From an uncultured beta proteobacterium (GTDB lineage: Bacteria; Pseudomonadota; Gammaproteobacteria; Burkholderiales; Burkholderiaceae_C), in contig CAIJRK010000030.1 of the NCBI GenBank assembly GCA_903823025.1, positions 1 through 48,256 of the forward strand: a DNA stretch of 48,256 nucleotides. Reading direction: 5' to 3'. The notes beneath the pieces were generated by a model that was not told where the DNA came from, searched no databases, and was given only the letters and a program-made list of their open reading frames with translations. Below, one piece after another: positions 7,830 through 16,910 of this stretch. Position 1 is the stretch's first letter, and each line of letters begins with the position of its first letter. The position numbers were made by a program, and so were the translations under genes.

Positions 7830-8351
7830 ATGACCTCGCCCTTTATCCACGCCCTCGCTGACGTCCAATCCACCGCCATTGGCGCCAACACCCGTATCTG
7901 GCAGTTTGTCGTCGTGCTACCCGGCGCAAAAATCGGACAAGAGAGCAATATCTGCTCGCACTGCCTGATCGAGAACGACGTCGTCATCGGCGATCGTGTC
8001 ACGGTCAAGAGCGGTGTGCAGCTTTGGGACGGCGTGCGCGTGGGTGACGATGTGTTTATTGGCCCCAACGTCACCTTTACCAATGACAAGTTGCCGCGCA
8101 GCAAACAATATCCGCCAAGTTTTAGCCAAACTATCGTCATGACCGGTGCCTCTATCGGGGGCGGAGCGGTGATACTTCCGGGGATAACGATTGGGGCGGG
8201 TGCCATGGTCGGGGCCGGTGCTGTTGTCACCCGTTCGGTGCCGGACGGTGCCACCGTGGTGGGTAATCCCGCGCGACTTTTGTTTGCGGCGGACGCGCAT
8301 AAACAGAGTGCACCGCCCCAAAATATCAAAGACCAGGCGCGGCACAGTTAA
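7830..8351 (+). CDS. Left-handed beta-helix (hexapeptide) N- or O-acetyltransferase, WbpD/FdtC-like
   Basis: The 173-residue protein is built of hexapeptide repeats ([LIV]-G-x4) from about residue 15 to 160: [23 protein letters not shown], then [37 protein letters not shown]. It ends with the typical [22 protein letters not shown]. The early [16 protein letters not shown] region and the NDKLPRS loop resemble WbpD/WlbB-type enzymes, which acetylate amino groups of UDP-sugars for surface polysaccharide. No other sugar-nucleotide gene sits beside it, so the pathway cannot be assigned. Confidence 0.8.
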   Translation: MTSPFIHALADVQSTAIGANTRIWQFVVVLPGAKIGQESNICSHCLIENDVVIGDRVTVKSGVQLWDGVRVGDDVFIGPNVTFTNDKLPRSKQYPPSFSQTIVMTGASIGGGAVILPGITIGAGAMVGAGAVVTRSVPDGATVVGNPARLLFAADAHKQSAPPQNIKDQARHS

Positions 8352-8354
8352 AAC

Positions 8355-8376
8355 GCTTGCATGGCGTCATGCAAGC
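8355..8376. terminator. Bidirectional intrinsic terminator between the acetyltransferase gene and argF
   Basis: A perfect 9-bp inverted repeat GCTTGCATG / CATGCAAGC with a 4-nt loop lies between two convergent genes. On the minus strand it is followed by GTTTTAA, and on the plus strand by a weaker CCTAATGTTTT. It probably serves argF best. Confidence 0.65.
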
Positions 8377-8385
8377 CCTAATGTT

Positions 8386-9294
8386 TTACAGGCGGCCTAA
8401 CAACAAAAATTCCATCAAAGCTTTTTGTGCGTGCAGCCGGTTTTCAGCTTCATCCCAGACCACCGATTGCGCACCGTCAATCACATCGGCCTGCACTTCT
8501 TCGCCCCGGTGGGCGGGCAGGCAGTGCATAAAGAGGGCGTCGGGTTTGGCAGCGCGCATCATCTCGGCATCCACACACCAGTCGGCAAAAGCTACTTTGC
8601 GGGCTTCGTTCTCGGCCTCGTAGCCCATGCTGGTCCAAACATCGGTGGTGACCAAATCAGCGCCCGCACAAGCCTGCATCGGATCATTGAAGACCTGGTA
8701 GCTATCGGTTGAGCGCAAGCCGGCAATGGATTGATCCACCTCGTAGCCACCGGGCGTGCTCACATGCACTTTGAAGCCCAAAATTTCGCTGGCCTGCAAC
8801 CAGGTGTTCGCCATGTTGTTGCCATCGCCGACCCAAGCCACGGTCTTGCCCGCAATGGAGCCGCGATGCTCGATGTAAGTAAAGATGTCAGCCAAAATTT
8901 GACACGGGTGAAACTCGTTGGTCAAACCGTTGATCACCGGGACGCGGGAATGTTTGGCAAAACTTTCTAGTTTGGTGTGCTCGAAGGTGCGAATCATGAC
9001 CAGATCAACCATGCGGCTGATGACCTTGGCACTGTCTTCAATGGGCTCGGCGCGGCCCAGTTGGCTGTCCCCCGTGGTCAGATGTACCACGCTGCCGCCC
9101 AGCTGGTACATGCCGGTCTCAAAACTGACACGGGTGCGGGTTGAGGCTTTCTCAAAAATCATGGCCAAAGTGCGGTCGGCCAGCAGGTGGTGCTTTTCGT
9201 AGGCCTTGAACTTCTTTTTGATCAGGGCCGCCCGTTCAAACAAATAGGCGTAGTCGCTGGCACTAAGGTCACTAAATTGCAGGTAATGTTTCAT
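8386..9294 (-). CDS. argF: Ornithine carbamoyltransferase
   Basis: The 302-residue enzyme carries the carbamoyl-phosphate site STRTR at 51-55, the HPCQILADIFT ornithine/carbamoyl loop and the HCLP motif at 257-260 (MHCLPAHRGEEV). It makes citrulline from ornithine and carbamoyl phosphate in arginine biosynthesis. It lies downstream of argD on the same strand with a 45-nt spacer, the usual argD-argF pairing in these bacteria, and is closed by a strong hairpin. Confidence 0.97.
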   Translation of the reverse strand: MKHYLQFSDLSASDYAYLFERAALIKKKFKAYEKHHLLADRTLAMIFEKASTRTRVSFETGMYQLGGSVVHLTTGDSQLGRAEPIEDSAKVISRMVDLVMIRTFEHTKLESFAKHSRVPVINGLTNEFHPCQILADIFTYIEHRGSIAGKTVAWVGDGNNMANTWLQASEILGFKVHVSTPGGYEVDQSIAGLRSTDSYQVFNDPMQACAGADLVTTDVWTSMGYEAENEARKVAFADWCVDAEMMRAAKPDALFMHCLPAHRGEEVQADVIDGAQSVVWDEAENRLHAQKALMEFLLLGRL

Positions 9295-9339
9295 TTGGAC
9301 TTGGATTCGGTTTGAAGAGTTGATGGGGCGTCAGGCCTA

Positions 9340-10584
9340 TCAGGGCGCACTGGACAGCAGTTGCTTGATCAGCGGACACAAAATGCTGACCACTTCATCC
9401 GCCTCGGCGGCGGTCATGATCAGTGGCGGCACCAGACGAATAACCGTGTCCGCCGTGACGCTGATCAGCAAACCGTGGTCGGCACACTGCCCGACCAGCG
9501 CAGCACAAGGTTGGGCGAGTTCAATGCCCAACATCAAGCCTTGTCCGCGAATCTCTTTCACGGTGTGGGCAGCCAACTCCGATTTGAGCGTCTGCGCCAA
9601 AGCCGCAGCCAGATGGGCGCCTACCTTGGCCGCATTGTCGAGTAAGCCTTCTTCTTCCATGATGCGAAGGGTTTCCACCCCGGCGCGCATCGCCAGCGGA
9701 TTGCCGCCAAATGTGCTGCCATGGTTGCCCGGTTGGAAAATGTGAGCCGCTTTGGGGCCTGCCACAACAGCGCCAATCGGCACGCCTGAACCCAACCCCT
9801 TGGCTAGCGGCATCACGTCGGCCTTGATGCCCGCCCATTGATGGGCAAACCATTTGCCGGTGCGACCCATGCCGCTTTGTACTTCGTCAATCATCAACAA
9901 CCAGTCGCGCTCGTCGCACAGTTGACGCACAGCCTGGAGGTAGTCGATTTGCATGGCATGGATGCCGCCTTCGCCCTGAATCGATTCAAAAAACACCGCG
10001 ACGACGTTCGGATTGCCTTCTGTGGCTTGTTTCAGGCTGTCAATATTGTTGATAGGCACCCGAATAAAACCTTCAACCAAGGGGCCAAAACCAGCCTGTA
10101 TTTTAGGATTGCCGGTGGCACTCAAGGTGGCAATGCTGCGGCCATGAAAAGCTTTTTCATACACCACAATTTCAGGGCGTTCGATGCCTTTGTCATGACC
10201 AAACTTGCGAGCCAGCTTTAAGGCCGCTTCATTAGCCTCCAGACCCGTGGAGCAGAAAAAGACATTGGTCATGCCCGACAACTCAACGAGCTTCTTGGCC
10301 AACACCTCCTGGTTGGGCACATGGTAATAGTTGGAGCTGTGAATCAACTTGGCAATCTGGTCTTGCAGGGCGGGAACCAGTTTGGGGTGGTTGTGCCCCA
10401 ACGTGTTGACGGCAATGCCGCCGAGCGCATCCAGATACGATTTTCCATTCACATCCCAGACACGACACCCTTGACCGTGCGACAAGGCAATCGGCAAACG
10501 ACCGTAGGTGTTCATCACGTGGGGCGAAGCCGCTTCAATGAAGTTTGAAGCAAGTGCAGGGGTCGTGGGCAAAAGGGCGTTCAT
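9340..10584 (-). CDS. argD: Acetylornithine aminotransferase
   Basis: The 414-residue class-III PLP aminotransferase shows the N-terminal NTYGRLPIALSHGQGCRVWD segment, the GLEANEAALKLARK motif, the LLMIDEVQSGMGRTGKWFAHQ motif and the PLP lysine K262 in DVMPLAKGLGSGVP. It converts N-acetylglutamate semialdehyde and glutamate to N2-acetylornithine. I chose ATG 10584 because GGAG lies 7-8 nt before it; an in-frame start at 10632 would add 16 residues not expected in the family. It is probably co-transcribed with argF. Confidence 0.95.
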   Translation of the reverse strand: MNALLPTTPALASNFIEAASPHVMNTYGRLPIALSHGQGCRVWDVNGKSYLDALGGIAVNTLGHNHPKLVPALQDQIAKLIHSSNYYHVPNQEVLAKKLVELSGMTNVFFCSTGLEANEAALKLARKFGHDKGIERPEIVVYEKAFHGRSIATLSATGNPKIQAGFGPLVEGFIRVPINNIDSLKQATEGNPNVVAVFFESIQGEGGIHAMQIDYLQAVRQLCDERDWLLMIDEVQSGMGRTGKWFAHQWAGIKADVMPLAKGLGSGVPIGAVVAGPKAAHIFQPGNHGSTFGGNPLAMRAGVETLRIMEEEGLLDNAAKVGAHLAAALAQTLKSELAAHTVKEIRGQGLMLGIELAQPCAALVGQCADHGLLISVTADTVIRLVPPLIMTAAEADEVVSILCPLIKQLLSSAP

Positions 10585-10633
10585 GGTGTCAACTCCAGGG
10601 AAATTTAAACAGGTGAGGGTAGTGCCTGCCACG

Positions 10634-10696
10634 CGTTGCGCAACGGCGATCTACCTCTCAAAGTTTTAAAATAGAAGCGGCCCAACGCGGGTTGGG
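10634..10696. repeat. Palindromes in the argD upstream region
   Basis: Two inverted repeats lie 50-110 nt upstream of argD: the 12-bp perfect palindrome CGTTGCGCAACG (10634-10645) and a hairpin CCCAAC-GCGG-GTTGGG (10681-10696). Neither is followed by a T tract, so they look like operator or fold elements rather than terminators. No regulator can be named from sequence. Confidence 0.4.
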
Positions 10697-10774
10697 TCGT
10701 TGAGATGTGATTTTAGGCCTATCGCCTGGTCATTTTGGGAGAGTAAAAATCAGCACGTTGCCTTATTTTCTGTA

Positions 10775-10830
10775 TTGAATAAAGTCTTATATAAGACATA
10801 AGATAAGATAGAGTTAATTTCCAAATTAAC
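10775..10830 (+). promoter_or_regulatory. Candidate promoter with operator palindromes upstream of the DUF3579 gene
   Basis: TTGAAT (10775-10780) and TAAGAT (10799-10804) are spaced by 18 nt. A perfect 14-bp palindrome, GTCTTATATAAGAC (10784-10797), fills the spacer and is followed by repeats of ATAAGA. A second perfect palindrome, GTTAATTT-CC-AAATTAAC (10813-10830), follows where a transcript would begin. The placement is that of a repressor operator. A GntR-like regulator is only a guess from the style of the site. Confidence 0.45.
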
Positions 10831-10863
10831 CCCTGACTGTGCAAACTGACTAACATCTACCCG

Positions 10864-11175
10864 ATGGTTTCCAACTCTGCCAAAAAAATTTTCATTCTGG
10901 GTTTAACCCAAAACGGACGCGCTTTTCGCCCCAGCGACTGGGCCGAACGTCTCGCTGGTGTAATGAGCCAGTTTCGTCCCGGTGGTCCGCAGCCGGGCAG
11001 CCATCTAGGTTATTCACCTTGGTGCATTCCAACCAGCGTCCATGGTGCACGATGTGTCGTCGTTGATCCCGAATTGCGTGACTATGACGTCATGGCGTGG
11101 GACTTTTGCATGAATTTTGCCAAAGACAATGACTTGCAGATATCGCAAGGTGAGCCTCAATCCAAAGTGTCTTGA
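10864..11175 (+). CDS. DUF3579 family protein
   Basis: The 103-residue protein begins MVSNSAKKIFILGLTQNGRAF. It has the conserved features of DUF3579: RPSDWAERLAGVMSQF, then the YSPWCIPT segment and a C-terminal DYDVMAWDFCMNFAKDND. No signal peptide or membrane helix is visible. The family is found mainly in betaproteobacteria and I know of no function. It is monocistronic here, bounded by a palindrome-rich leader on one side and a strong terminator on the other. Confidence 0.85.
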   Translation: MVSNSAKKIFILGLTQNGRAFRPSDWAERLAGVMSQFRPGGPQPGSHLGYSPWCIPTSVHGARCVVVDPELRDYDVMAWDFCMNFAKDNDLQISQGEPQSKVS

Positions 11176-11204
11176 TCATTTCATTTATGAAGCGAACAAA
11201 CACA

Positions 11205-11230
11205 AAAAAGCCGTCGAAAGACGGCTTTTT
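11205..11230. terminator. Bidirectional intrinsic terminator between DUF3579 gene and rpsT
   Basis: The hairpin AAAAAGCCGTC-GAAA-GACGGCTTTTT has 11 paired positions with a stable GNRA-type tetraloop. It is flanked by A and T tracts, so it can end transcripts from both converging genes. Confidence 0.9.
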
Positions 11231-11303
11231 GCTTTGCTAACAGCGCACCCATTACAAACGGCGGATCGACTTTTAAAAAGTCAATCCGTGCGATTTGCCT
11301 GAA

Positions 11304-11606
11304 TTAGGCGGCGACAGCGACCAAGGCTTTCACCTTGGTTGACAGGCGGCTCTTATCGCGAGCTGCCTTGTTTTTGTGGAAAATGCCTTTGTCAGCCACG
11401 GTATCAACCACGGCTTGCATTTTGGCGAACAATTCGGTTGCTTTGACTTTATTGCCAGCAATAACCGCTTTTTCTACGTTCTTGACCGCTGTGCGGTACT
11501 TGGAACGCAACGAAGTGTTAGCCGCGTTGATTTTGACGTCTTGACGGACGCGTTTAAGGCCCGACGCAAGGCGTGGGTTTTTTTTCTTGGGTTTAGTAGA
11601 TGCCAT
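11304..11606 (-). CDS. rpsT: 30S ribosomal protein S20
   Basis: The 100-residue basic protein starts [20 protein letters not shown] and has the S20 helical pattern, including [31 protein letters not shown] and an Ala/Val-rich end. It binds 16S rRNA early in 30S assembly. It is divergent from murJ, with 79 nt between starts. An ATG at 11606 with nearby purine-rich sequence is the only reasonable start. Confidence 0.97.
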   Translation of the reverse strand: MASTKPKKKNPRLASGLKRVRQDVKINAANTSLRSKYRTAVKNVEKAVIAGNKVKATELFAKMQAVVDTVADKGIFHKNKAARDKSRLSTKVKALVAVAA

Positions 11607-11685
11607 GGTATGAGTTCCTTGAGTCTGTGGATGTTGTCAGCAAAGCCTTCGATTCTAGCAGTTGTGAACGGCTACACTTTGCGCC

Positions 11686-13251
11686 GTGAGTTTATTCAAA
11701 TCCGCCTCTGTTGTTTCCCTCTTCACGCTGCTGTCGCGCATCACCGGCTTGGCACGCGAGCTTCTGATTGCCTCGACCTTTGGCGCCAGCGCCTTGACTG
11801 ATGCCTTCAATGTGGCGTTTCGCATTCCTAATTTGTTTCGCCGATTTTTTGGCGAAGGCGCTTTCAGTCAGGCTTTTGTGCCGGTGCTGGCCGCCTCCAA
11901 AGCGCAACATGGCGAGGTTGCTACTCAATTGCTAATCGACCAGACGGCCACCGTTTTAGCTTGGGCGTTATTGGTCATCAGCATCGTGGGTGTGGCGGGG
12001 TCGCCTGTGCTGGTGTGGGCGATGGCCAGTGGCTTGCAGCAAAATCCGCATGGCTACGAGGTGGCGGTGGTCATGACGCGCTGGATGTTTCCGTATATCG
12101 CGTTTATGTCGCTGGTGGCTTTGGCGGCTGGCGTGCTCAATACCTGGCGACGCTTTGCCGTGCCAGCGGCTACGCCGGTATTGCTGAATTTGTGCATGAT
12201 TGGCGCGGCCTGGTTAGGCGCGCCGTGGTTCAAAAACCTGGGGCTGGAGCCAATTTATGCACTAGCGGGCGGCGTGCTCTTGGGCGGTGTGCTTCAACTG
12301 GGCGTGCAATTAATCGCCCTTAAAAAACTGGGTCTGAGTCCACGCATCGGCCTGCGCTGGCGCGAGGTGCGTAGCGCCTGGGCCGACCCCGGCACCAAAA
12401 GCATTCTTAAATTGATGGGTCCTGCGCTGTTGGGTGTGAGTGTGGCGCACATCTCGATGCTGATTAATACGCAAATCGCCTCGCGTTTGGCCACCGGGAG
12501 CGTGAGTTGGATTACGTATGCGGACCGGTTGATGGAGTTTCCCACTGCCATGCTTGGCGTTGCCATGGGCGTGGTTTTGATGCCGCAGCTGGCCGGCGCC
12601 CGCGCGGCAGGTGATACAGCCAAATACTCCGCCATGCTGGACTGGGGTCTGCGACTGGTGGTGTTGTTGGCCGTGCCCTGTGCCGTGGCACTGATCGCCT
12701 TTGCCAAACCGCTGGTGTCTGTGCTGTATCACTATGGCGCCATGACTGATTTTGATGTGCAACAAATTACTTATGCCTTGATGGGCTGGGGTGTGGGGCT
12801 GGTCGGCATTGTTGCCATCAAGGTGTTGGCGCCGGGTTATTACGCCAATCTGGACACCAAAACGCCCGTGCGCGTAGCGATTGCGGTGTTGATCATCACG
12901 CAGTTGCTCAACATTGGGCTGGTGCCTGTGTTTGCCCATGCTGCGCTCACTTTGTCAATTGGTATTGGCGCCATGATCAACGCGATTTGGCTGTTGATTG
13001 GCCTGCTGCGGCGCGGCAGTTACAAACCCGAGCCGGGATGGGGTATCTTTGTCCTGCAAGTGGTGGCGGCTTGCGCGTTGTTGTTAGTGTTTTTAATGTG
13101 GGCTAACGGCGCTTTTGCCTGGACCCAGATGCGCAGTGAGAGCCTTAAGAGAATTGGGCTTTTAACCCTGATTCTTATGGTCTCCGCTGTGATCTATTTT
13201 GTTGCCCTGTGGGCCGCTGGTTTAAAACTGCGGCAGTTTATTCGGCGTTAA
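11686..13251 (+). CDS. murJ: Lipid II flippase MurJ (MviN)
   Basis: The 521-residue membrane protein of the MATE/MOP superfamily has about 14 hydrophobic segments. It opens with the family's characteristic SASVVSLFTLLSRITGLARELLIAS stretch, followed by FRIPNLFRRFFGEGAFSQAFVPVLA. It flips lipid II across the inner membrane for peptidoglycan synthesis. Translation starts at GTG 11686. Essential charged residues in the central cavity (Arg in the first helix) appear intact. The SirB1-type gene follows after 42 nt on the same strand. Confidence 0.96.
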   Translation: MSLFKSASVVSLFTLLSRITGLARELLIASTFGASALTDAFNVAFRIPNLFRRFFGEGAFSQAFVPVLAASKAQHGEVATQLLIDQTATVLAWALLVISIVGVAGSPVLVWAMASGLQQNPHGYEVAVVMTRWMFPYIAFMSLVALAAGVLNTWRRFAVPAATPVLLNLCMIGAAWLGAPWFKNLGLEPIYALAGGVLLGGVLQLGVQLIALKKLGLSPRIGLRWREVRSAWADPGTKSILKLMGPALLGVSVAHISMLINTQIASRLATGSVSWITYADRLMEFPTAMLGVAMGVVLMPQLAGARAAGDTAKYSAMLDWGLRLVVLLAVPCAVALIAFAKPLVSVLYHYGAMTDFDVQQITYALMGWGVGLVGIVAIKVLAPGYYANLDTKTPVRVAIAVLIITQLLNIGLVPVFAHAALTLSIGIGAMINAIWLLIGLLRRGSYKPEPGWGIFVLQVVAACALLLVFLMWANGAFAWTQMRSESLKRIGLLTLILMVSAVIYFVALWAAGLKLRQFIRR

Positions 13252-13293
13252 GTCGGGTGCGCTTGCCCAAACCTGTTCAGGAAGGTTGTCGGT

Positions 13294-14145
13294 ATGAAGT
13301 TGTCATTGCTTGTTCCCACTCCGCTGGAGTATTTTGCGTCCCTGGTACAGAGTGATACTGATTTTCCACTGCTGGAGGCCGCCATCAGTCTGGCGCAAGA
13401 TGAATACCCTGATCTGGATGTCCAGCAAGTGCTGGGCGAGGTTGATCAGTTGCAGGCCCGTTTGAAACTGCGAATTGCCTCGAACACCACGCCGTTGCAA
13501 AAACTACGCGTCCTGAACCAGTTTTTCTTTCGTGACTTGAACTTTACCGGTAACGTCAACCATTATTACGACCCTGACAACAGCTATATCAACGTCATTT
13601 TGAGAACGCGGCGCACCATTCCCATTTCAATGGCCGTTTTATGGATGGAAGTCGCTCAAGGGTTGGGACTGGCCGCACGGGGCGTTGCGTTTCCGGGTCA
13701 CTTCATGCTGAAAGTTAACCTGGCTGAGGGGCAGGTGGTGATTGATCCGCTGGATGGTCAGTCGTTAAGTCGCGAACAACTGGCTGAACGACTGGAACCC
13801 TTTCGGCCCAACACTGTATTCATGGATGACTTTGATGTACCGCTAGGGCTTTATCTGCAAGCCGCCATGCCGCGCGACATCATTGCCCGCATGTTGCGCA
13901 ACCTGAAAGAAATCCACACCACGCAAGAAGACTGGGGGCGTCTGATTGCCGTGCAAGACCGGCTGATTGTGCTGCTGCAGCAAGCCTGGCCCGAGTACCG
14001 CGACCGGGGCCTGGCGTTGGCGGCGATGGGTCAGTCGGCGCGGGCCTTGCAAGACTTGGAAACGTATCTGACAAACGAGGACGGTAACACCGACAAGCCC
14101 GCTATCGCCCAACGTGTTGCTGAATTAAGGCGCGCCGAAAATTGA
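13294..14145 (+). CDS. SirB1-family transglutaminase-like/TPR protein
   Basis: The 283-residue product matches COG2912. A transglutaminase-like core contains the FFRDLNFTGNVNHYYDPDNSYINVIL block at about 82-108, RRTIPISMAVLWMEVAQGLGL, and the AFPGHFMLKV histidine. A tetratricopeptide-like end (about 200-283) follows. In this family the catalytic cysteine of true transglutaminases is replaced; here a serine lies in the corresponding PISMAV segment, so peptidase activity is doubtful. The role is unknown. AGGAAGG 8-14 nt before the ATG is a strong ribosome site. Confidence 0.85.
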   Translation: MKLSLLVPTPLEYFASLVQSDTDFPLLEAAISLAQDEYPDLDVQQVLGEVDQLQARLKLRIASNTTPLQKLRVLNQFFFRDLNFTGNVNHYYDPDNSYINVILRTRRTIPISMAVLWMEVAQGLGLAARGVAFPGHFMLKVNLAEGQVVIDPLDGQSLSREQLAERLEPFRPNTVFMDDFDVPLGLYLQAAMPRDIIARMLRNLKEIHTTQEDWGRLIAVQDRLIVLLQQAWPEYRDRGLALAAMGQSARALQDLETYLTNEDGNTDKPAIAQRVAELRRAEN

Positions 14146-14165
14146 TCAGGTGCCCGCCAAAAATT

Positions 14166-15233
14166 CTAGCTAATCACGACCGCCGCACCATCGCCGCGTT
14201 CAGCAATCACGCCAATTTCATAGACTTGCTCACCTGCGGCTTGTAACAAGGCGGAACAAGCTGCGGCACTGGCGGCGTCAATCACCACCACCATGCCGAT
14301 GCCGTTGTTAAAGGTGCGGTTCATTTCCGTATCGTCAATGCCCGCTGTGGCTTGCAACCAGGCAAACAATTCGGTTCTGGGCCAACTGCCTTGGCTCAGA
14401 TGTGCTGCCGTGCCTTCGGGCAACACACGCGGAATGTTTTCCAGCAAACCGCCGCCGGTAATGTGGGCCAGCGCCTTGATACCGGACGTTGACTCAGGGT
14501 TGATCGGAAATTGCGCCAGCGCGGCTAGCACATTTTTCACATACAGGCGAGTGGGTGCCATCAGGGCTTGTTTGAAAGGCTGACCGTCCAGCGTGGCAGG
14601 TGCCTGAACGCCAGCGCGTTCAATACATTTGCGCACCAGACTAAAACCGTTGGAATGTACGCCGCTGGACGCCAGACCCAGCACCACATCACCAAGTTTC
14701 ACATTTTGACCGGTCAGAATTTTTGATTTTTCGACGGCGCCGACGGCAAAACCGGCCAAGTCGTATTCGCCAGCGGGGTACATGCCGGGCATTTCAGCCG
14801 TTTCGCCGCCAATCAGCGCGCAGCCGGACAACTCACAACCGCGGGCAATGCCACCCACCACAGCTGCGGCGGTGTCGATGTCGAGTTTGCCGCAGGCAAA
14901 GTAGTCCAGAAAAAACAAGGGTTCGGCGCCTTGCACCAGTACATCGTTGACGCTCATGGCGACCAGATCAATGCCCACGGTGTCGTGCATGTTCCACTCA
15001 AAAGCTAGTTTTAGCTTGGTGCCCACACCGTCCGTACCACTGACCAGCACCGGTTCCTGGTAGCGCTTGGGCACTTCAAACAAAGCGCCAAAGCCACCGA
15101 TACCTGCCAGCACGCCCTCGCGCATGGTTTTTTTGGCTAGCGGTTTGATCCGTTCGATCAGCGCGTCTCCGGCGTCAATATCGACGCCAGCGTCTTTGTA
15201 GGAAAGGGGGGTGTTAGATGTGGATGTGGTCAT
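14166..15233 (-). CDS. purM: Phosphoribosylformylglycinamidine cyclo-ligase (AIR synthetase)
   Basis: The 355-residue enzyme has the PurM hallmarks: [12 protein letters not shown] at the N terminus, a [10 protein letters not shown] segment, [15 protein letters not shown] at about 63-77, [23 protein letters not shown], the [18 protein letters not shown] loop and [16 protein letters not shown]. It makes aminoimidazole ribonucleotide from FGAM and ATP in purine synthesis. It stands alone here, convergent with the SirB1-type gene (20 nt) and divergent from hda. Confidence 0.97.
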   Translation of the reverse strand: MTTSTSNTPLSYKDAGVDIDAGDALIERIKPLAKKTMREGVLAGIGGFGALFEVPKRYQEPVLVSGTDGVGTKLKLAFEWNMHDTVGIDLVAMSVNDVLVQGAEPLFFLDYFACGKLDIDTAAAVVGGIARGCELSGCALIGGETAEMPGMYPAGEYDLAGFAVGAVEKSKILTGQNVKLGDVVLGLASSGVHSNGFSLVRKCIERAGVQAPATLDGQPFKQALMAPTRLYVKNVLAALAQFPINPESTSGIKALAHITGGGLLENIPRVLPEGTAAHLSQGSWPRTELFAWLQATAGIDDTEMNRTFNNGIGMVVVIDAASAAACSALLQAAGEQVYEIGVIAERGDGAAVVIS

Positions 15234-15479
15234 GTGAAAAACGTCGAAGTGCCTCTGAAAGTACGATAGCTCTGGCGGAGTGGCAGAGCCACTATAGAAT
15301 TTGCCCAGATTTTAAAGGTTTGTCCCGCCCATTTGCATGCAAATTACTTCTACTCAAAAAAGTGCCTCCGCATGGAGCTTGATTGTTGCGTGTCGGGCGT
15401 GCGCGCTTTGGCGGATCACACCCTACGGGGACGGGCGCTTGACCTGTCACCAGTCTAAAACCCGCGTTGAGGTTGGCGA
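15234..15479. other. Intergenic region purM-hda, 246 nt, with palindromes
   Basis: No open frame with coding character is visible. The region holds a perfect 14-bp palindrome ATTTGCATGCAAAT (15331-15344), a hairpin GCTCTG-9 nt-CAGAGC (15269-15289) and a small hairpin CTCC-GCAT-GGAG. TATAGT on the minus strand (plus 15291-15296) could be the purM -10 box. The part nearest hda has coding-like composition but no usable ORF. Confidence 0.45.
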
Positions 15480-16166
15480 ATGAAGCAAATTACGCTTGAT
15501 ATTGGCCTGGCAACCGGGCCGACGCTAAAAAATTTTCTGCCTGGTCCCAATGAAGCCGTGCTGGATCATTTGGTGCTCTGCCTTGACAAAGAGCCAAACG
15601 CTGTGCTGAACGCCTGCGTCCCGACCTATTTATGGGGCAGTGAAGGCAGTGGCAAAACGCATTTACTCAGGGCGGTTCAAGCCGATTTGCGAGAGCAGGG
15701 CGCCACGGTTGGCTGGCTGGACGCCAGTATTCAGGATCCGCCCGAATTCAATGAACACTGGGCTGCCGTGCTGATGGACGAGGTGCACCTTTACACGCCC
15801 GCACAGCAATATGTGGCGTTTAATTGGTTTGTCAACGCTCAAACCTACCCACGCTGGGTTTTGGGCGCTGGCGCGTTACCGCCTGCCGATTTAAAGTTGC
15901 GCGACGACCTGCGAACCCGTTTGGGTTGGGGGCATATTTTTCAACTGCACGCCCTTGGCGAACGTGAACTGCGGGCCGTGTTGCGTCAAGCTGCGGAGGC
16001 CCGAGGGGTTTTACTGAATGATGATGTGATGGATTTCATGCTGACCCGTTTCAGCCGTGACTTGGGCAGCCTGATGGCGTTGCTGGACCTGATCGACCAC
16101 TACGCCATGCAAACCAAGCGGGGCATCACCATTCCCCTGATTAAATCCATGATGGACAACACGTAA
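15480..16166 (+). CDS. hda: DnaA regulatory inactivator Hda
   Basis: The 228-residue AAA+ protein starts with a sliding-clamp-binding-like peptide (MKQITLDIGL). Walker A GSEGSGKT lies at 53-60 and a Walker B-like LMDEVH around D100-E101. It is DnaA-like but lacks the C-terminal helix-turn-helix that binds dnaA boxes, which is what distinguishes Hda. Hda with the beta clamp stimulates ATP hydrolysis on DnaA and prevents re-initiation. It is followed after 12 nt by the HAD phosphatase gene, then pcnB and folK, a familiar order in this group. Confidence 0.9.
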   Translation: MKQITLDIGLATGPTLKNFLPGPNEAVLDHLVLCLDKEPNAVLNACVPTYLWGSEGSGKTHLLRAVQADLREQGATVGWLDASIQDPPEFNEHWAAVLMDEVHLYTPAQQYVAFNWFVNAQTYPRWVLGAGALPPADLKLRDDLRTRLGWGHIFQLHALGERELRAVLRQAAEARGVLLNDDVMDFMLTRFSRDLGSLMALLDLIDHYAMQTKRGITIPLIKSMMDNT

Positions 16167-16178
16167 TAACTTAAACGA

Positions 16179-16853
16179 ATGAAACTCGCTCTTTTTGACC
16201 TTGACCACACCCTGTTACCGATTGATTCGGACTACGCTTGGGGTGTTTTCACCACGACTATTGGCTGGACCGATCCGGTCGATTTTTTACGACGCAATGA
16301 CGAATTTTTTGCCCATTACAAAGCGGGAACCCTCGATATTCACGATTACGTGCGTTTTGCCACCGAGGCGGTGCGCCACCAAGGCGCACGCCAGTCAGAG
16401 GCGGCGCACGCCGATTTCATGCGGTCTGTGGTTCGTCCCGCCATCAAGCCGCAGGCCGTGGCGCTGGTACGCCAACATCAACTGGCTGGCGACGAGGTCG
16501 TCATCGTCACTGCGACCAACGAATTTGTGACTCGCCCGATTGCGCAGGCCTTTGGCGTTGCCGAATTGATTGCGGTTGAGCTTGCGCGTGACACCACGTC
16601 AGGCGGCACCGGTTGGATTACCGGTGAAATCAAAGGCGTGCCCTCCGCCCGCGAAGGCAAGGTGACGCGCGTTGAGGCCTGGCTGGCCCAGCGTCAGCTG
16701 CGATGGGCAGATGTAGAGACCACTTTTTACACCGATTCCATCAACGATTTAAGTCTGATGGAGCGTGTGACACACCCAGTTGCGACCAACCCGGATGCGG
16801 CCTTGCGGGCCATTGCCAGCCAACGTGCATGGCGCATACTCGACCTGTTTTAA
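16179..16853 (+). CDS. HAD-IB family phosphatase (SerB-like)
   Basis: The 224-residue haloacid-dehalogenase hydrolase shows motif I FDLDHTLLP (nucleophile D7, acid/base D9), motif II threonine in VIVTATNEF, a lysine in the REGKVTRVEAW segment (motif III) and motif IV DSINDLSLM. It belongs to the HAD-IB subfamily with phosphoserine phosphatase. The substrate is not determinable from sequence; many Burkholderiales have this gene beside hda. It sits 12 nt after hda and 57 nt before pcnB. Confidence 0.85.
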   Translation: MKLALFDLDHTLLPIDSDYAWGVFTTTIGWTDPVDFLRRNDEFFAHYKAGTLDIHDYVRFATEAVRHQGARQSEAAHADFMRSVVRPAIKPQAVALVRQHQLAGDEVVIVTATNEFVTRPIAQAFGVAELIAVELARDTTSGGTGWITGEIKGVPSAREGKVTRVEAWLAQRQLRWADVETTFYTDSINDLSLMERVTHPVATNPDAALRAIASQRAWRILDLF

Positions 16854-16910
16854 GTAGATTGGGGATAGTGAGCGCCTATTTAAAACCGGCGCTTCATTCC
16901 AAAAGAAAAT

